A stretch of 64,000 nucleotides of DNA from Yponomeuta sedellus (taxonomy: Eukaryota; Arthropoda; Insecta; Lepidoptera; Yponomeutidae), in the NCBI GenBank assembly GCA_934045075.1, contig OW203747.1, forward strand, positions 5,848,357-5,912,356, read 5' to 3'. The notes below the pieces were generated by a model, which was not told the DNA's origin, ran no database searches, and saw only the letters and a program-made list of their open reading frames with translations. Both the position numbers and the translations under genes were made by a program. Below are positions 38,835 through 50,597 of this stretch, one piece after another. Position 1 is the stretch's first letter, and each line of letters opens with the position of its first letter.

Positions 38835-39092
38835 TTTGCACTTGTGAGCCTGAGGATGCCTCGTGTTAGAGGCGAAACGCGTAGCGTGTTTTCTCACACA
38901 AGTATTGGTGTCGGTGGTAATGATTCGTGTCTTGCTTCTGCTTGAAAAAGTGTGAGGGAGGGAGGTGCATTAACTAACCGCATAGTGCTTGTGGGATTTT
39001 TGGCGGAATTTAGCAAAGTAATTTTCACTTTTTAATGCTATTATGGATATCCGGATTATCCGCAAAGTAACGCCTGATTGCATACAATACAG
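38835..39092 (+). mobile_element. Penelope-like repeat copy
   Basis: Single-orientation copy of the sequence forming the fold-back at 28 kb. It runs from the hammerhead-like segment through 'tcttgcttctgcttgaaaaa' to 'ccgcaaagtaacgcctgatt'. No reverse transcriptase is attached, so it is a non-autonomous piece or a terminal repeat. Confidence 0.5.
38841..38902 (+). ncRNA. Hammerhead-ribozyme-like motif, best copy
   Basis: Core CTGAGGA at 38850-38856. Stem II GCCTC/GAGGC with loop GTGTTA. GAAA at 38874-38877. A minimal stem III ends at GTA (38881-38883), the predicted cleavage site. Stem I pairs CTTGTGAGC (38841-38849) with GC...CTCACACAAG (38884-38902) through an internal loop, the layout of natural type I hammerheads. 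One extra U precedes stem II. Established knowledge: Penelope-like elements and retrozymes encode minimal hammerheads. Confidence 0.48.
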
Positions 39093-39404
39093 GCCCTAGA
39101 GTCTAATACTTGCATAGTTTTTCAATAGAATGATATAAGTACGACAATGGTAGTTATATGCCTCAATTTGGTAGTCTACAAAGCAATAGCAGTACAATGT
39201 CATTACAGGGGTATAACCCGCGCAAATTAAATAGGCATCTCTCGCTAAAAAATCGAATCGCGCGAGGCGCAGAGTTAAGTAGCACGGGTTATACAATTGC
39301 AACGCGATTGGTTACTAGAATACCGATAGTGTGAATGAAGCGACCATTACTGGACTAATATTATGACTCTATTGAACAACTATGCTTTTTAGAGATTCGC
39401 CCCC

Positions 39405-39885
39405 CGGTCTACAGTACCTTAAAGTTGTGAAAAAATCAAACTTCTAAGTGAAAGCAAAAAAAAGTTACGGCCGTTTAAGCCACAAAAAATTATATTTCGA
39501 TACTCAGGGAAATCAAAATTCATGTTGACCTAGAACTATGAAATATGGCCGGTAATTTTGTCTTATACTACGAATACAGGAAAAAACTAAAAGCTATACG
39601 TTTGTAATTAAATCACAAGTCTTTGAATTTCGAGAAAAGCACGGAAATTCTGCGAGAAACGATTCCTAAATCACAATACATTGTATTATTTTGTATTATA
39701 AAGGCAAAAGTTTGTGAGTGTGTATGTTTGTTACTTCTTCACGTCTAAACGATCGGAGCGATTTTAATAAAATTTGGTATGGAGTTAGCTGACATCCGGG
39801 ATTAACACATATGCTACGTTTTACTGCGGGAAAATATCTTATTCCCATGGGAAAATCGATAAACCGCGGGGCACAGCTAGTATTT
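39405..39885 (+). repeat. Two adjoining interspersed repeats
   Basis: 39405-39665 shares 'gtgaaaaaatcaaacttcta..' and 'aagggaatcaaaat' blocks with 42570-42720. 39690-39880 is the + copy of the family at 19186 and ends GGGCACAGCTAGT. No ORF. Confidence 0.4.
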
Positions 39886-40139
39886 CAATAATAACATTAT
39901 GTACATCGATGCTAAATTCTGTCCAAAAACTAGGTAGTCTCTATCTCGTATGCATAAATTCATTCATTCTTGCTCCCGTTGAAAGTCTAGTCTTAAATTT
40001 ATTTTAATTGTTCATACAGGAGTCTGCAGTACAATAAAATTGGTTTCGGACCAATTTGCGGCGCAAAGCATGACTGATCCGATATTATACACCTGTCTCA
40101 GTGTATAACGAGTCGAGACATTGCTTGAACTTATGACGT

Positions 40140-40500
40140 CAATACCAATATGTAAGCAATACCAGTCGATAAAATGAAGGAAAACATCGTGAGGAAAGCC
40201 GAGTGTCCGGGATGTATCTCAGCGCTTGAAACTGCCAATCAGCGGTGAGCAAGTGGTGATTAAGCCCGTACTCTCTTTCTCTCAAAAGCGGTGTATCTCA
40301 GTGGGTAGAAACCCACTGAGCTACCACCCTTCCATGGTTCTCCATGGACTCGCAAGCGAGAGCCCCAGGTTCGATCCCCGGTGCGGGCTTGTACCAATGA
40401 CTTTGTTTAATTTCAAAGTTACGTACATTTGCGATTTTTTTGTCGCAATACCACACGCGAGCCGTGAAGGAAAACATCGTGAGGAAACCCGCGGCTTGTT
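40140..40500 (+). mobile_element. SINE family 3 copies with tRNA-like head
   Basis: 'gaaggaaaacatcgtgaggaaag' (a family end) precedes a head with 'ATCTCAGTGGGTAGAAACCC' and 'CCAGGTTCGATCCCCGG', then 'gtaccaatgactttgt...cacacgcgagccgtgaaggaaaacatcgtgagg'. The two ends suggest nested or tandem insertion. Confidence 0.45.
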
Positions 40501-40929
40501 TGGCTCCGCACGTATTGACTAGTCTTTCCTGTGGGCTAGGCCGACTAAGCTGTCAGGATGGTATAGGTGCTGGGCAAGCCTACACCATCTATAAAACCAT
40601 GTCCCAGGCACTACAGCGTCCGAGTGGTCCTTTCACCCATCTAGTGTGGGTGCAGATGCCACTGGACGCTGTATAAATCATATCATTAAGTAGATGCAAA
40701 AAGGCCAATATATATCCCTTTCCCTCTGAGAGAAGGCCTGATCCCTACCGTGGGACGTACCTACCTATGTGAACTGCATTATTATGACGTCAATAGCGGA
40801 CTGACTTTGCAGTCGACAGCACATCAACCGGATACAAGTTATACTCATACAACTTTTACCAGGGGGAAAACAAAGAAAACTCGATTGTTATGAGGTCAAT
40901 TTACGTTGTCCCCATGGTAAAAGTTGTTT

Positions 40930-41290
40930 ACTTGCATTGACTGCCTCGCTGGTCTAGTGGTTAACAAGCTTGGCTGCCAAATTGTGATTCCGTTTCTTGC
41001 TTGATTTGTGCAAATGGCCTCAGCCTGGGTGCATTTACATTCGACTACTTTACAATTCCTTAATGTTAAAGTTGGCTTTTAGCATTCACTTAACTTATTA
41101 TTTAGAATTATAATAATATTAGCCTATATATTTTTTTTTAGATTACAATCAATATACAATATACATCCCTGTGCAGGACTTGCTTGGCCTCCCACAAGCC
41201 TTGTGGTTTGTGGGGTGTGGTTTAATTACCCTGGCTGACCAGGCTTCACTGGGTGATTTCGAATAGTTGTAAAATTTGTGGTAAATTAAT
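40930..41290 (+). mobile_element. Degenerate tRNA-derived SINE
   Basis: 'ctcgctggtctagtggttaacaagc' is an A-box half. 'gcaaatggcctcagcctgggtgca' is a tail also seen at 12720. The rest is AT-rich with nothing recognised. Confidence 0.35.
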
Positions 41291-41321
41291 TGTATTCACT
41301 TTCGCTTTCATTAATATTTAA

Positions 41322-41795
41322 TATCAACCCTTGTATGTCCCCACTGCTGGGGCACGGGACTCTTCCTGGATCGCAGGAAGGTTAGGCCATACTCCACCAC
41401 TGTGGCCAAGTCCGGGTTGGTAGAGGATTACAATAGTTATCAAGCCGCTCATAAGGCCTCCGACATAGCTTAAGGACTGCCGTCACATGAAAACCGGCAC
41501 CAACGGCTCAACGTGCCTTGCGAAGCACGGAAGCGCTCGGAAAAATGCCAATAGCGGTAGTCATCATGGGACGGTCATCCATCCGGCATCTAGTATTTCT
41601 TAACGATTCGCGATACTCGTACATAGTTATATAGTCAGGAAATATGGTAATTACGTTTTACCTAATAAATTAATCGCGATTAAACCCATTTAATATATGA
41701 CATCCCGCACCTGACAGCGCCTGTTGTTGCTTAACTCAAGTGATTGATTCCAATCACTCGGTTCGATTAGGCGCCACGAGCACTCTACGTTTTGG
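41322..41795 (-). mobile_element. 5S-rRNA-headed SINE, interrupted by ~110 bp
   Basis: The tail is at 41322-41400 and the head (aactcaagtgattgattcca..gccacgagc) at 41700-41795. About 110 bp of AT-rich sequence separates 'ggtcatccatccgg' from 'catcccgcacctgac', with catcc on both sides. Confidence 0.6.
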
Positions 41796-42159
41796 TGGTA
41801 AGTAATTGCCTGATACCAGGAGCACCGCATTGCACTCGACCAGCACCTTCAAACTCCTCTCAACAGGAAATTTAACAAACACGTGCAACTGGCCATCGAG
41901 GAAAACCAAGAAACATGACAGCTATGCAATCAAATGCATTGGCGCTTCCCTTCCCACGAGCCGGCAGGAAAAGCCTGCTTCTCGACACGCTATCTGTGCT
42001 ACGGCCGGCAATTGAGCATTTGCATCAACACAACGCGCGGTAGAAATGCGTGTTTATATGTTACGAAAGGTCAGAGTTATTTATACGCTAATTAATACAC
42101 GAACAAGGGCTTCATATTGTTTTTAAATGGCAAAAAATACGGTTTGCCCTTGCGGGGCA

Positions 42160-42730
42160 TTTATTGTATTTTTAGAGTTCCTTATCTCAAAAGGAGAAAA
42201 ACAGAAGCCTTATAGTATCTAGGGAAAAAACCTAACACTTGTGGGATCAAAAGAAAAAAACAGAACACTTATAAGGGTAAAAAAAAACGAAAATCATAGC
42301 AAAGAACACTGCACTGGACAGCAAAGGACAGAACACTTATAGGATCAAAGGAAAATAAAAGACCATTACAGGAACACTTAACAGGAGTTTATGTTGTTTT
42401 TAAAAGACCAAAAAATACGGTTTGCCTTTGCGGGGTTGTTTTTAGGGTGCCTTACTTCAAAAGGAAAAACAGAAACATTATGGGATCACTTTGTTGTTCG
42501 CCCGTCTGTCTATCTGTCAAGACACTTCATTTAGGGAATGCGTTGAGGTATCGAGTGGAAATCAAAACCATACACAGTCCCTTAAAGCTGTGAAAAATCA
42601 AACTTTGTACTAGTTATTGCTGTAAAAAGATACATCCGTTTTTACCGCAAAAACTTTATACTTCTGCACTCAAGGGAATCAAAATTTATTGGGTACTTTC
42701 CGTTTTCCTACAACTATGGAATTTGGAAAA
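42160..42730. repeat. Interspersed repeat, partly duplicated
   Basis: 'ggcaaaaaatacggtttgcccttgcggggc' at 42128 recurs at 42408 as 'accaaaaaatacggtttgcctttgcgggg'. Each is followed by 'aaaaggaaaaacagaa' and A-rich sequence. No coding. Confidence 0.4.
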
Positions 42731-42734
42731 AATG

Positions 42735-42850
42735 CCTCTAGCGGTAATCGCGGGACGGTCACCCATTCTGCGCCGGACCGCACCTGTTGTTGCTTAACTC
42801 AAGAGATTGATTCCAATCACTCGGTTCGACGAGGCTACGAGCGCTATTAC
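42735..42850 (-). mobile_element. 5S-rRNA-headed SINE, head-only copy
   Basis: Only the 5' head is present: complement CGTAGCCTCGTCGAACCGAG, AATCTCTTGAGTTAAGC, then CAGGTGCGGTCCGG and AATGGGTGACCG. It lacks the body and tail. Confidence 0.55.
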
Positions 42851-43044
42851 TATTGCTACTAATTATCGTAGCTCTATGCTGTTTCGTAAGCCCGAGAAGT
42901 AGCTCCTGATAGTAGCGTGTGACACGTCACACGCGGCTAAAGAATCAAATTACATATGCACAGGGTGTCACCTTCACCTTGAGGTTAGAAGGGGCTTAGC
43001 TCTATAATTTTTAAATACATGGTTGAAAAATACGTGATTGAGTA

Positions 43045-43290
43045 AGAGTTTTTTTCCGAGCGCTTCCGTCCTTCGCAAGACGCGTTAAGCCGTTGGTGCC
43101 GGCTGTCATGTAATGGCAATCGTTAAGCCATGTCAGAGGCCTTATGGGAGGCTTGATAACCTGACAGTAAGGCCCGCCACTGTTAACAATCCTCCACCAA
43201 CCCGGACTTGTGTCGGAGTATGGCCTAACCTTCCTGCGATGCAGGAAGAGACTCGTGCCCCAGCAGTGGGGACATACAAGGGTTAAGGGG
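43045..43290 (+). mobile_element. 5S-SINE, 5'-truncated copy
   Basis: Starts at 'ttttccgagcgcttccgtcc' within the body and runs through the tail 'cagcagtggggacatacaagggtt'. Confidence 0.6.
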
Positions 43291-43379
43291 TAACAAACAT
43301 CCATACATGCATGCATACGAAGCTCGAGATTTAAAATATCAGGAGTAGGATTAGTACGGATTAAGAGGTCGGTAGTCAA

Positions 43380-43720
43380 TCAGCTTTATTCTTTGTAGGG
43401 AGCGAGGGCGCCGCTTGATGGACCGTGGTCTTGACTGCCGCTCCGGTGCGTATCTTGGACAAAGGATCTCTTTGCCGGTGCAGCGTGGCAATGATGCCGG
43501 CGTGTTGGGGTAATTTGGTTCAGATATTTTCCGAAGTAGTTTGTTCAGTTAGGATTTCTTTGTATGCTTAAATTATTTTGTTTATTTGTTCTTGACGAAA
43601 ATATATTGGACATTGTACGGTGCATGTTTTTTTATTTGACTAAATAGAATTATTGTTTCATGACAACTCACTGTTAATGCCAATGACATGTAATTTTCTT
43701 TGGTTTTAGTTTAAATATAT
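43380..43720. other. Unassigned GC-rich stretch
   Basis: 43395-43510 is markedly GC-rich with open frames on - (one contains 'IATLHRQRDPLSKIRTG'), but there is no splice site or domain I recognise. It may be a decayed transposon ORF. Confidence 0.2.
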
Positions 43721-44139
43721 CTGGGAGTCAGTGAAGATTTTTTTTATAATATGTATTATGCGAAATTTCTTGAATAGTAATAATAATAATTATAAAAAAA
43801 CTCATCACCTTATCGATCCGAAAAAGGGATTCTCGCCAACGACCCACTTTTACTATGGTGACCCTTTTCAAGTATAGCATAAAAAATATCAGCTGTTCCC
43901 TATTAGGTAAGGGGATCCAGAGGGTTTCTAGCGCCTTCAATGAAAAAAATCAAAAATCTTCTTTTGCGGGTCGTATGTGCAACAGAGTCTTTACTATCTC
44001 TCAATCAGTGCTGCAAACCCCACCAGCAAGAAAAAAAGGAGACTGAAGAAAAAATCAGGAGACGCTAAAAAAAATAGGAAGAAAGCAAAAAAAATACCTT
44101 TTTGATCGATTATGAGTTCAGATTAAGTAAATTAAGTTA

Positions 44140-44300
44140 CGTAATACAGAGAATATTGTAAAGAGGTTCGAAATTTCACTGATGCCGTGAGTCGCCCATT
44201 GGCTCAATTGGTAGAGCGCTGGTACGGATAGCCAGAGGTTGCGGGTTCGAATCCCGGCATGGGTGAAATTTTTAGCCTCTAAATAGGTTTTTAAATTAAG
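44140..44300 (+). mobile_element. tRNA-derived SINE family 1 copy
   Basis: Leader 'gtaatacagagaatattgtaaag', head with GCTCAATTGGTAGAGCGC and GGTTCGAATCCC, tail TTTTTAGCCTCTAAATAGG. It closely matches one arm of the palindrome at 24346. Confidence 0.7.
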
Positions 44301-47300
44301 TTAGTGAAGCAGAAAAGTACAACACAAAAAACACATGCTTTTTTATTCAATAAAGATATGGCTTAAAGGTTGTGTTACCAGGCCATAAAATACAAAAAAA
44401 AAAATCCTTTTGACACTCAAGACTTTTGACAGTTGACAGGTACATTGAAGTTAATAATTTGAGTTGCCATTAACTAAAAAAAATGCTTCTATTTCAGGCT
44501 ATTAAAATGTTGCGAATACTTCTTTTTTTCGTAGAACTTCTAGAACTAGCCATTGAAATTGTGTTAGTGTTCGTTACTTAGTTAACAAAGGTGGAATATG
44601 CAGAAATGTAGTGGCTACCTGTTTTGACAAGTAGCCGGAGATTTTACATTCAGGAGATTTTACTCAATTCTACAAATAAAACGGTAGATCAGGAGACAGT
44701 GCCTAAAATCAGGAAATCTCCTGATAAATCAGTAGAGTTTGCAGCACTGCTCTCAATCATATTTAGGACCCTGTAGCTACGCCCTACAGCGCGTGCCCAC
44801 CGCAGATTGACAATTTCAAGCGCTGAGTTACCTTAGGCACTCAGGTTTTCCCACCACATTTTCCTTCACAGTTAGGGAGGGGTATTGCAACTATACAATA
44901 TTTATTTGATTTTGTTTTACGTGTTTATGCTTTGATTTTGCTTTACATGTTTGGTACCAATTAATGCCTAAGTAATTGTTTTTTATTTGCTAAGAATAAG
45001 TGCAGGAAATCCCGGAGAAGACTGAAAAACAGCATTAATGCTGAGGCTCCGACCATTTCAGAAGTGTTAACTAAATTATGTATTCGTATCATGGGCACAT
45101 TTGTTACTTTTGAATTAAGTTCTATTTATTTTATTTATTTATAATTTCACAATAGCTATGAATAAAACTATATTAATCCAGATACCTTTTTCCTCTGCGA
45201 GATATAAATTTTCTTTTTCATTTTCCCGCAGATAGTTCGCTACATTCCATTCACATAACTTTCAAACACATTATTGCACCATGAGTCTAGCTAGCACTCA
45301 CAAAAAACAATTTTATACCAATAATTTCACACACGTAAACCCAGTAGTAACATTCGTTAGTTCGACTTTATTCACTAAGTTCACATGCCTAACACTTCTA
45401 GTGCTTTTCACTAAATAATGGAAAACTACGTAATTTTTTAATACTTTCCGTAAATATAACTCTACAGTAAAGTTGGAGGTCACATTACAGCGTCACACAA
45501 GAGTTCTGTAAGCACGTCCACCTTTGATTGGGGCAATTATAAGAGTGTCCTGGCACGCGATACACGCTAGGTACACCGAATATATACAACCACAAGGTTA
45601 ACTCGGCAAGCTTTTTTTTAATATTCTGAACTAGGTATCGAAGAATCCACGTTTTTTTCGACCGAACGACCCCATAAATTTTGTTTTTAAACAAACGAAC
45701 TTTTAAACTAACACACATTTAAAACTAAAGGAACTGTAAATTATCCGAAAATATAGTTTTTAATATTAGTCCCAGTTTACATACCCGCTTACGGGCAATA
45801 GAATTTATAGACATATCAGGTGTGAAGCTATAGAAATATGGCAGAGCCAACTTCACCGCCAATTAAAAAAAAATATCTTTTATAATACGTTTTCGCAAAA
45901 ACGTCAGCATCATAAAGCCATTATAAGAATTTTAATAACTATCTTTAGAACCTAGGTACAGCCTAGAACCTGGGACGTTAAAGTTTTTTTAAAACATCAG
46001 TTGTTGCCAAATAAGGTCTAACTTTCTAGGATGTTGGTTATAAAATGGCTCAAGCCATTACTGCTATTTATGTTTTCTTTTTGCCAAAAAACGTATTATA
46101 AAATATATTACTTTTTAGGGGCGACGCTAGTTACTTTTGGGTAACCCCATAACACGAGATGGAGTGTTTATTTAAATCTTGCTTCGAAAAGAATACCAGG
46201 TTAACCTTTAATTTTGAAGTTGCCTTTAATGTAACTGAGTAGCGTACGTAAGTACAGGTCGATATGCTATGGACTGTATTACTTTTCTCATGCTCTGCAT
46301 GTAGTTTCCATGCATTTATGTGAGTGAGAAAAGTATTGAGTTTACGTCTTGATATTTCGTACTCTATGCAACGTATTACCGGAACAAGCTGCTCTAGGGA
46401 CCTCGTGCCACATACATATCAATATCGGTTGAAAGATCACCAGAAGTCTCTTAGGAAACTTAGGACAGTAATACTTCACTTGAATGATTACAAGACTTTT
46501 TGCCGCCTTAAGTACTATTTATTTATGGGAGTATTTATAAAGAGATAACATTTTTAAATTACACTTTCGTAGGCAATACTAACTTTTAATTTTTGTTTTA
46601 AGTGATAAACCCAACGGGTGCCATAAGAGTCGGTAAGTTAAGGTTTTGCTGCCTTTTTTCGTATTATTTATGGATATTTTTACGAGCTTTTTAAACTCGC
46701 CCGAGAGACTCTTTGGGTTAAATAATTAACGTTTATGTATATTATTATTAGCTCAGCATCAGAAGCTATTGTAAAAAGAGTATTCATAAACTAGTTCTAA
46801 TTTAATTAGATTGTATCAACACTAAGGTTTCTGAAAATAAATCATTCTTATACTTAGATATTTAAGTTTTTCGTGTTCTTTCAAAATGTATGGTGTGCAA
46901 AAAAAGAGCTGGCTGACAGATTTTTTTGTAGACGGACACGGACGTGTCTTAAGACGGAGTGAAAGTAGATTTTTGGTCGGAAAATCTGGCCGAAAATACA
47001 CCGGATTTAACTTTCTCTTAAGACTGTTTCAGTGTTTTTTTTTAAGATCAAGTCTGTTATTTAATAGTAATAACTGTCTTAATCATAAAAAAGCTTACTT
47101 TTGTCAATAAAATTTTGTTTCAAAATAAATATTGTTTAATAGTACAGCAATTATTTTCTCCATAAATTATATCTTTTCAGGAATTTTGTAATAGGATTGT
47201 ATACAATATCACTAATTAAATACTCAAGTAACGTTATGTCACGCTCTTTCCTGCGAAATTAGAAGAGAGCACTGCAGTTAACTATTTACTTAGCAAAATT

Positions 47301-47580
47301 CTGAAGTCAAAAACTGACCCATAGCCTTTAATTGATGTTAGTTAACGCATGACTGTACAAATCAACGATGATGTTAGTTTGTATAGAGGAGTCCGCGAGA
47401 TTCGTCACTTGCTAATATGACATGTCACTTGCATACATTTGATGAGACATTTAATAAACGGCTTGAAATTACGTACTTTGTATAAAGGCTCGACATATTA
47501 TTGAACAGAACGGAAATTGCGAGGCCTTTTACACAACCCTCGCCGTATATTTTTAAATCAAATTTATAACTAAATAAATA
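44300..47580. other. Intergenic, no gene recognised
   Basis: AT-rich. A SINE tail (gcgcgtgcccaccgcagattgacaatttcaag) lies at 44785-44880. No other coding or repeat structure was identified. Confidence 0.35.
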
Positions 47581-47587
47581 AATGACA

Positions 47588-47800
47588 GCTGTGGTAGCGG
47601 AGCGGTAGAACACCGGCTTTTCAATCCAGAGGTCGTGGGTTCGACATTCGGCATGTACCAATGACTTTGTTTTCTAAGTTATGTACCTTTGTGAAGTTAA
47701 GTAGCAATACCACTCGCTAACGTGAAGGACATCATCGTGAGGAAACCTGAGTGTCTGAGGTGTTTAAACACCACAGCGCTGGAAATTGCCAATCCGCTGT
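47588..47800 (+). mobile_element. tRNA-derived SINE family 3 copy
   Basis: Head 'GTGGTAGCGGAGCGGTAGAAC' and 'GTGGGTTCGACATTC', then 'atgtaccaatgactttgtttt', 'gcaataccactcgctaacg' and 'catcgtgaggaaacctgag'. The clearest full copy of this family here. Confidence 0.6.
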
Positions 47801-48653
47801 GTCACTTTAACACTCTGGTCTCAGCAAATAGGTGTGTCACGTTATCGGAACCTTCAATACATCGATAGCTACAGAAGCTATCGCTTACCCCATCACTGTG
47901 TGCTAGACGCCGGCTGACTAGTTTTGCTATCGCCTGGGCACCGTCTGCACACTGGTAGAAACCTTGTTACGAATGTCGTAGGTCCCATTTTGCCTCACAC
48001 ATTCTAGTCGGCTAACCGACAAATGAATTTTTGTGCAACTACCTGATCAGAATGTAAAAATGGTCCGATGTATAATTAAATTAGCTTTTACATATGGGAA
48101 TTCGACTTAAATTCCCATAAAGTTGAGTTTATAAGTGTGTAGCAGAAATTATATAAGTGTACCATGTGAAATCAATGTTTTGTGAATGTTTTAAGAGAAG
48201 AGTCTAGCCTGTAAACATGATAACCTTAATTTTCTTGTTGTGGTGTTACAAAATTGTTTAATATATCTGGAAAAAAAAAATCCGCTGTGGACACGCGTGG
48301 TAATTAAGCCCATACTCTCTCTCTGAGAGGGCTGTTGCCCCGCAGTGGGACGTTAACAAGAAACATTAAAGTTTTTTTTAGTACAATGTCCATTATTGTT
48401 TTTCGAAATGCTGTACAGAGAATTGTCGCCGAGCTTGAGTAGCCTCTAATCCTATAGGTTTAAATTTTATTTTACAATGGCGCTCCGACGGGAGATTCGT
48501 TTGACCTTTAGTGTCAAACGAATCGGCCACTGTCATTTTGCTTTCTAGCAAACAGCCGGGAGTACTACTAAGTCCTCCGAGTGCCATTACGTCGTATCAC
48601 TCGGTAAGCGGGTTTGTAATCCGAGTTAATCTTCAACGGCGTTATCGGCGTGG

Positions 48654-49205
48654 CAATGAACCTGCGTTATGCGACTCTTTACATTCGTGATAAGCGTTTT
48701 TATGTTACACACTTTTCCTATTAAAACTACACGCTTTGGATTGAAGTGCCGTTTGTAAGCCGCGCCCGTGTTTCCAAAGTCTCATTTAAGAAATTGAGTA
48801 TCTAATACAATTTTAAAAACCTATTTAGAGGCTAAGAATTCCACCCATGCCCGGATTCGAACCCGCGACCTCTAGCTATACGTGCCAGCGCTCTTTCCAG
48901 CTGAGCTAATGGGCGACTCACAAGTCTTATACAAGTTTGAGAAGCTAAATAATTGTTTTGGTGTATGGAGCTTTTACTGTATAAATTTCGTTCTAGTGAG
49001 AATCTTTTTTTAAAGACAGGTTGAAATCCAGATCAAGAGTGTTTTAGAGGAATTGATTTTTATGAATGGAACTGTTAATGCTAATGTTTCGGTCACTCAA
49101 GTAAGCAATGAACCTGCGTTATGCGAATCTTCACATTTGATATAATCGTTTTTATGCATACACTTTTCCTTATAATTGTACACGTTTTCGATTGACGTGA
49201 TGTTG
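48654..49205. repeat. Diverged ~100-bp direct repeat, 450 bp apart
   Basis: 48654-48755 and 49106-49205 share 'gcaatgaacctgcgttatgcga', 'cgtttttatg' and 'acacttttcc..at' in order. A minus SINE family 1 copy lies between them (48800-48925; complement A box GCTCAGCTGGAAAGAGCGC, B box GGGTTCGAATCC). Confidence 0.5.
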
Positions 49206-50465
49206 GAAAATCTATCTTATTTGGGGAAGTAGCAAAAAGGCTTGCCATTTGTAGCTAAGTATACGATCAGAGTAAGGTTGGGATTCCATGGTATGTAAGA
49301 CAAATAGGAACTATTTTGAAAAACCGATTTAAGACGCATTTTAAAATGCCAACGTTGGATTTGAGGCCTCAAACCACAGACAAGGATGTAACAAAACAAA
49401 CAGCAACGATGTTTTACTAGATTTTCAGCATTTATAAGACCGCGGATAAAATATTTTTTCAGATTAATTTATGAATTTTTGTAACTTTTCCAATGCCCTT
49501 TGCGGTAAAAATGCGACGTCACTCAATATTAGTGAAATGTATGCACGTAAAAATTGAGGGAACCACGAGAATAAGATGAGGAATCTTATGTCCCGTTTGG
49601 CACAGACACAGTCGTAATTTTAAAACTTAGACGTAATGTAGAAAACGCTATCAAAGAAGTAAAACACTTAAAAAAGGTTGATCGGCCGGTCGGCAATAAT
49701 TAGATTGGCTTATCTCAATGCAAGTTTCCCGTTCAATGTGTTACAATAACATACACAATAACAGTTGTACCTACAACATAGTCGATATCTATGAAAAAAG
49801 GCTGTGCAGTGCAGTGTCAAAATCTGGATTCACAATAAAACAATTCTAACTACACAACTTCAAATTGAAACTAACTTGAAATGAAACTTGATGAATTGAC
49901 GAAATAAAAAACTGTGCAGTACATAACACAGAAAGGAGTCAGAACCAAGACTGCAACTATAAAATAAAAAGACTACAAAGCATCCTAAATACTATTCTTT
50001 ACATTTTACGAAACAAATAAAAAGAAAGACTGCCAAACTATGCTTACAAAATGTATCCCCTGGTATCTTGTACACTAGAAGGCTGCTAATCTACTGATCA
50101 CAGGTGCAAGTTGTTCTCTTTCGTATGCACTTCGGCTGACAGCCGTTACAGTTGAAATTAGATCAATATTAGGCCGACTTGCACCACTTCATAAATAATA
50201 CTTTCTGTTACAGCTGTCAATTGGCTATAGTGCGTAAGAAAAATATCTGATAGCTCTTAACACTGTAACACAGTGAAATGTTAAAATTATTCTTATAAAT
50301 TACAAATGAGAAACAAGGGGTAGTAAGATAATTTTTTAAGAAAGTAATGCAAGTAATCTTTAGTATACCAGTAACAGGGGGCAAGTAAAATTAAAAGGAA
50401 GGTGACAACTAAGTATGCATAAGCGAATGATGGTAACTACAGAATATACTGTGCTGGAAGAAGGC

Positions 50466-50597
50466 TCAGTGGCCAAATTGGAACCTTACATAGTTGTGTG
50501 TGAGGCAGGAGTCGTCCTGCACTAGAGTCGGAGAACGCACCAGCGGCTGGCGGTCCAGGCCGTCGAGCGAACGCGGCCAGGCGTCACATCTCCTCAT
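50466..50597 (-). CDS. Possible terminal exon of a divergent gene
   Basis: A 43-codon - frame (MRRCDAWPRSLDGLDRQP...) ends in TGA and lies in an island of GC-rich sequence amid AT-rich spacer. It could be the last exon of the candidate minus-strand gene starting near 53.5 kb. No domain recognised; may be chance. Confidence 0.2.
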   Translation of the reverse strand: MRRCDAWPRSLDGLDRQPLVRSPTLVQDDSCLTHNYVRFQFGH

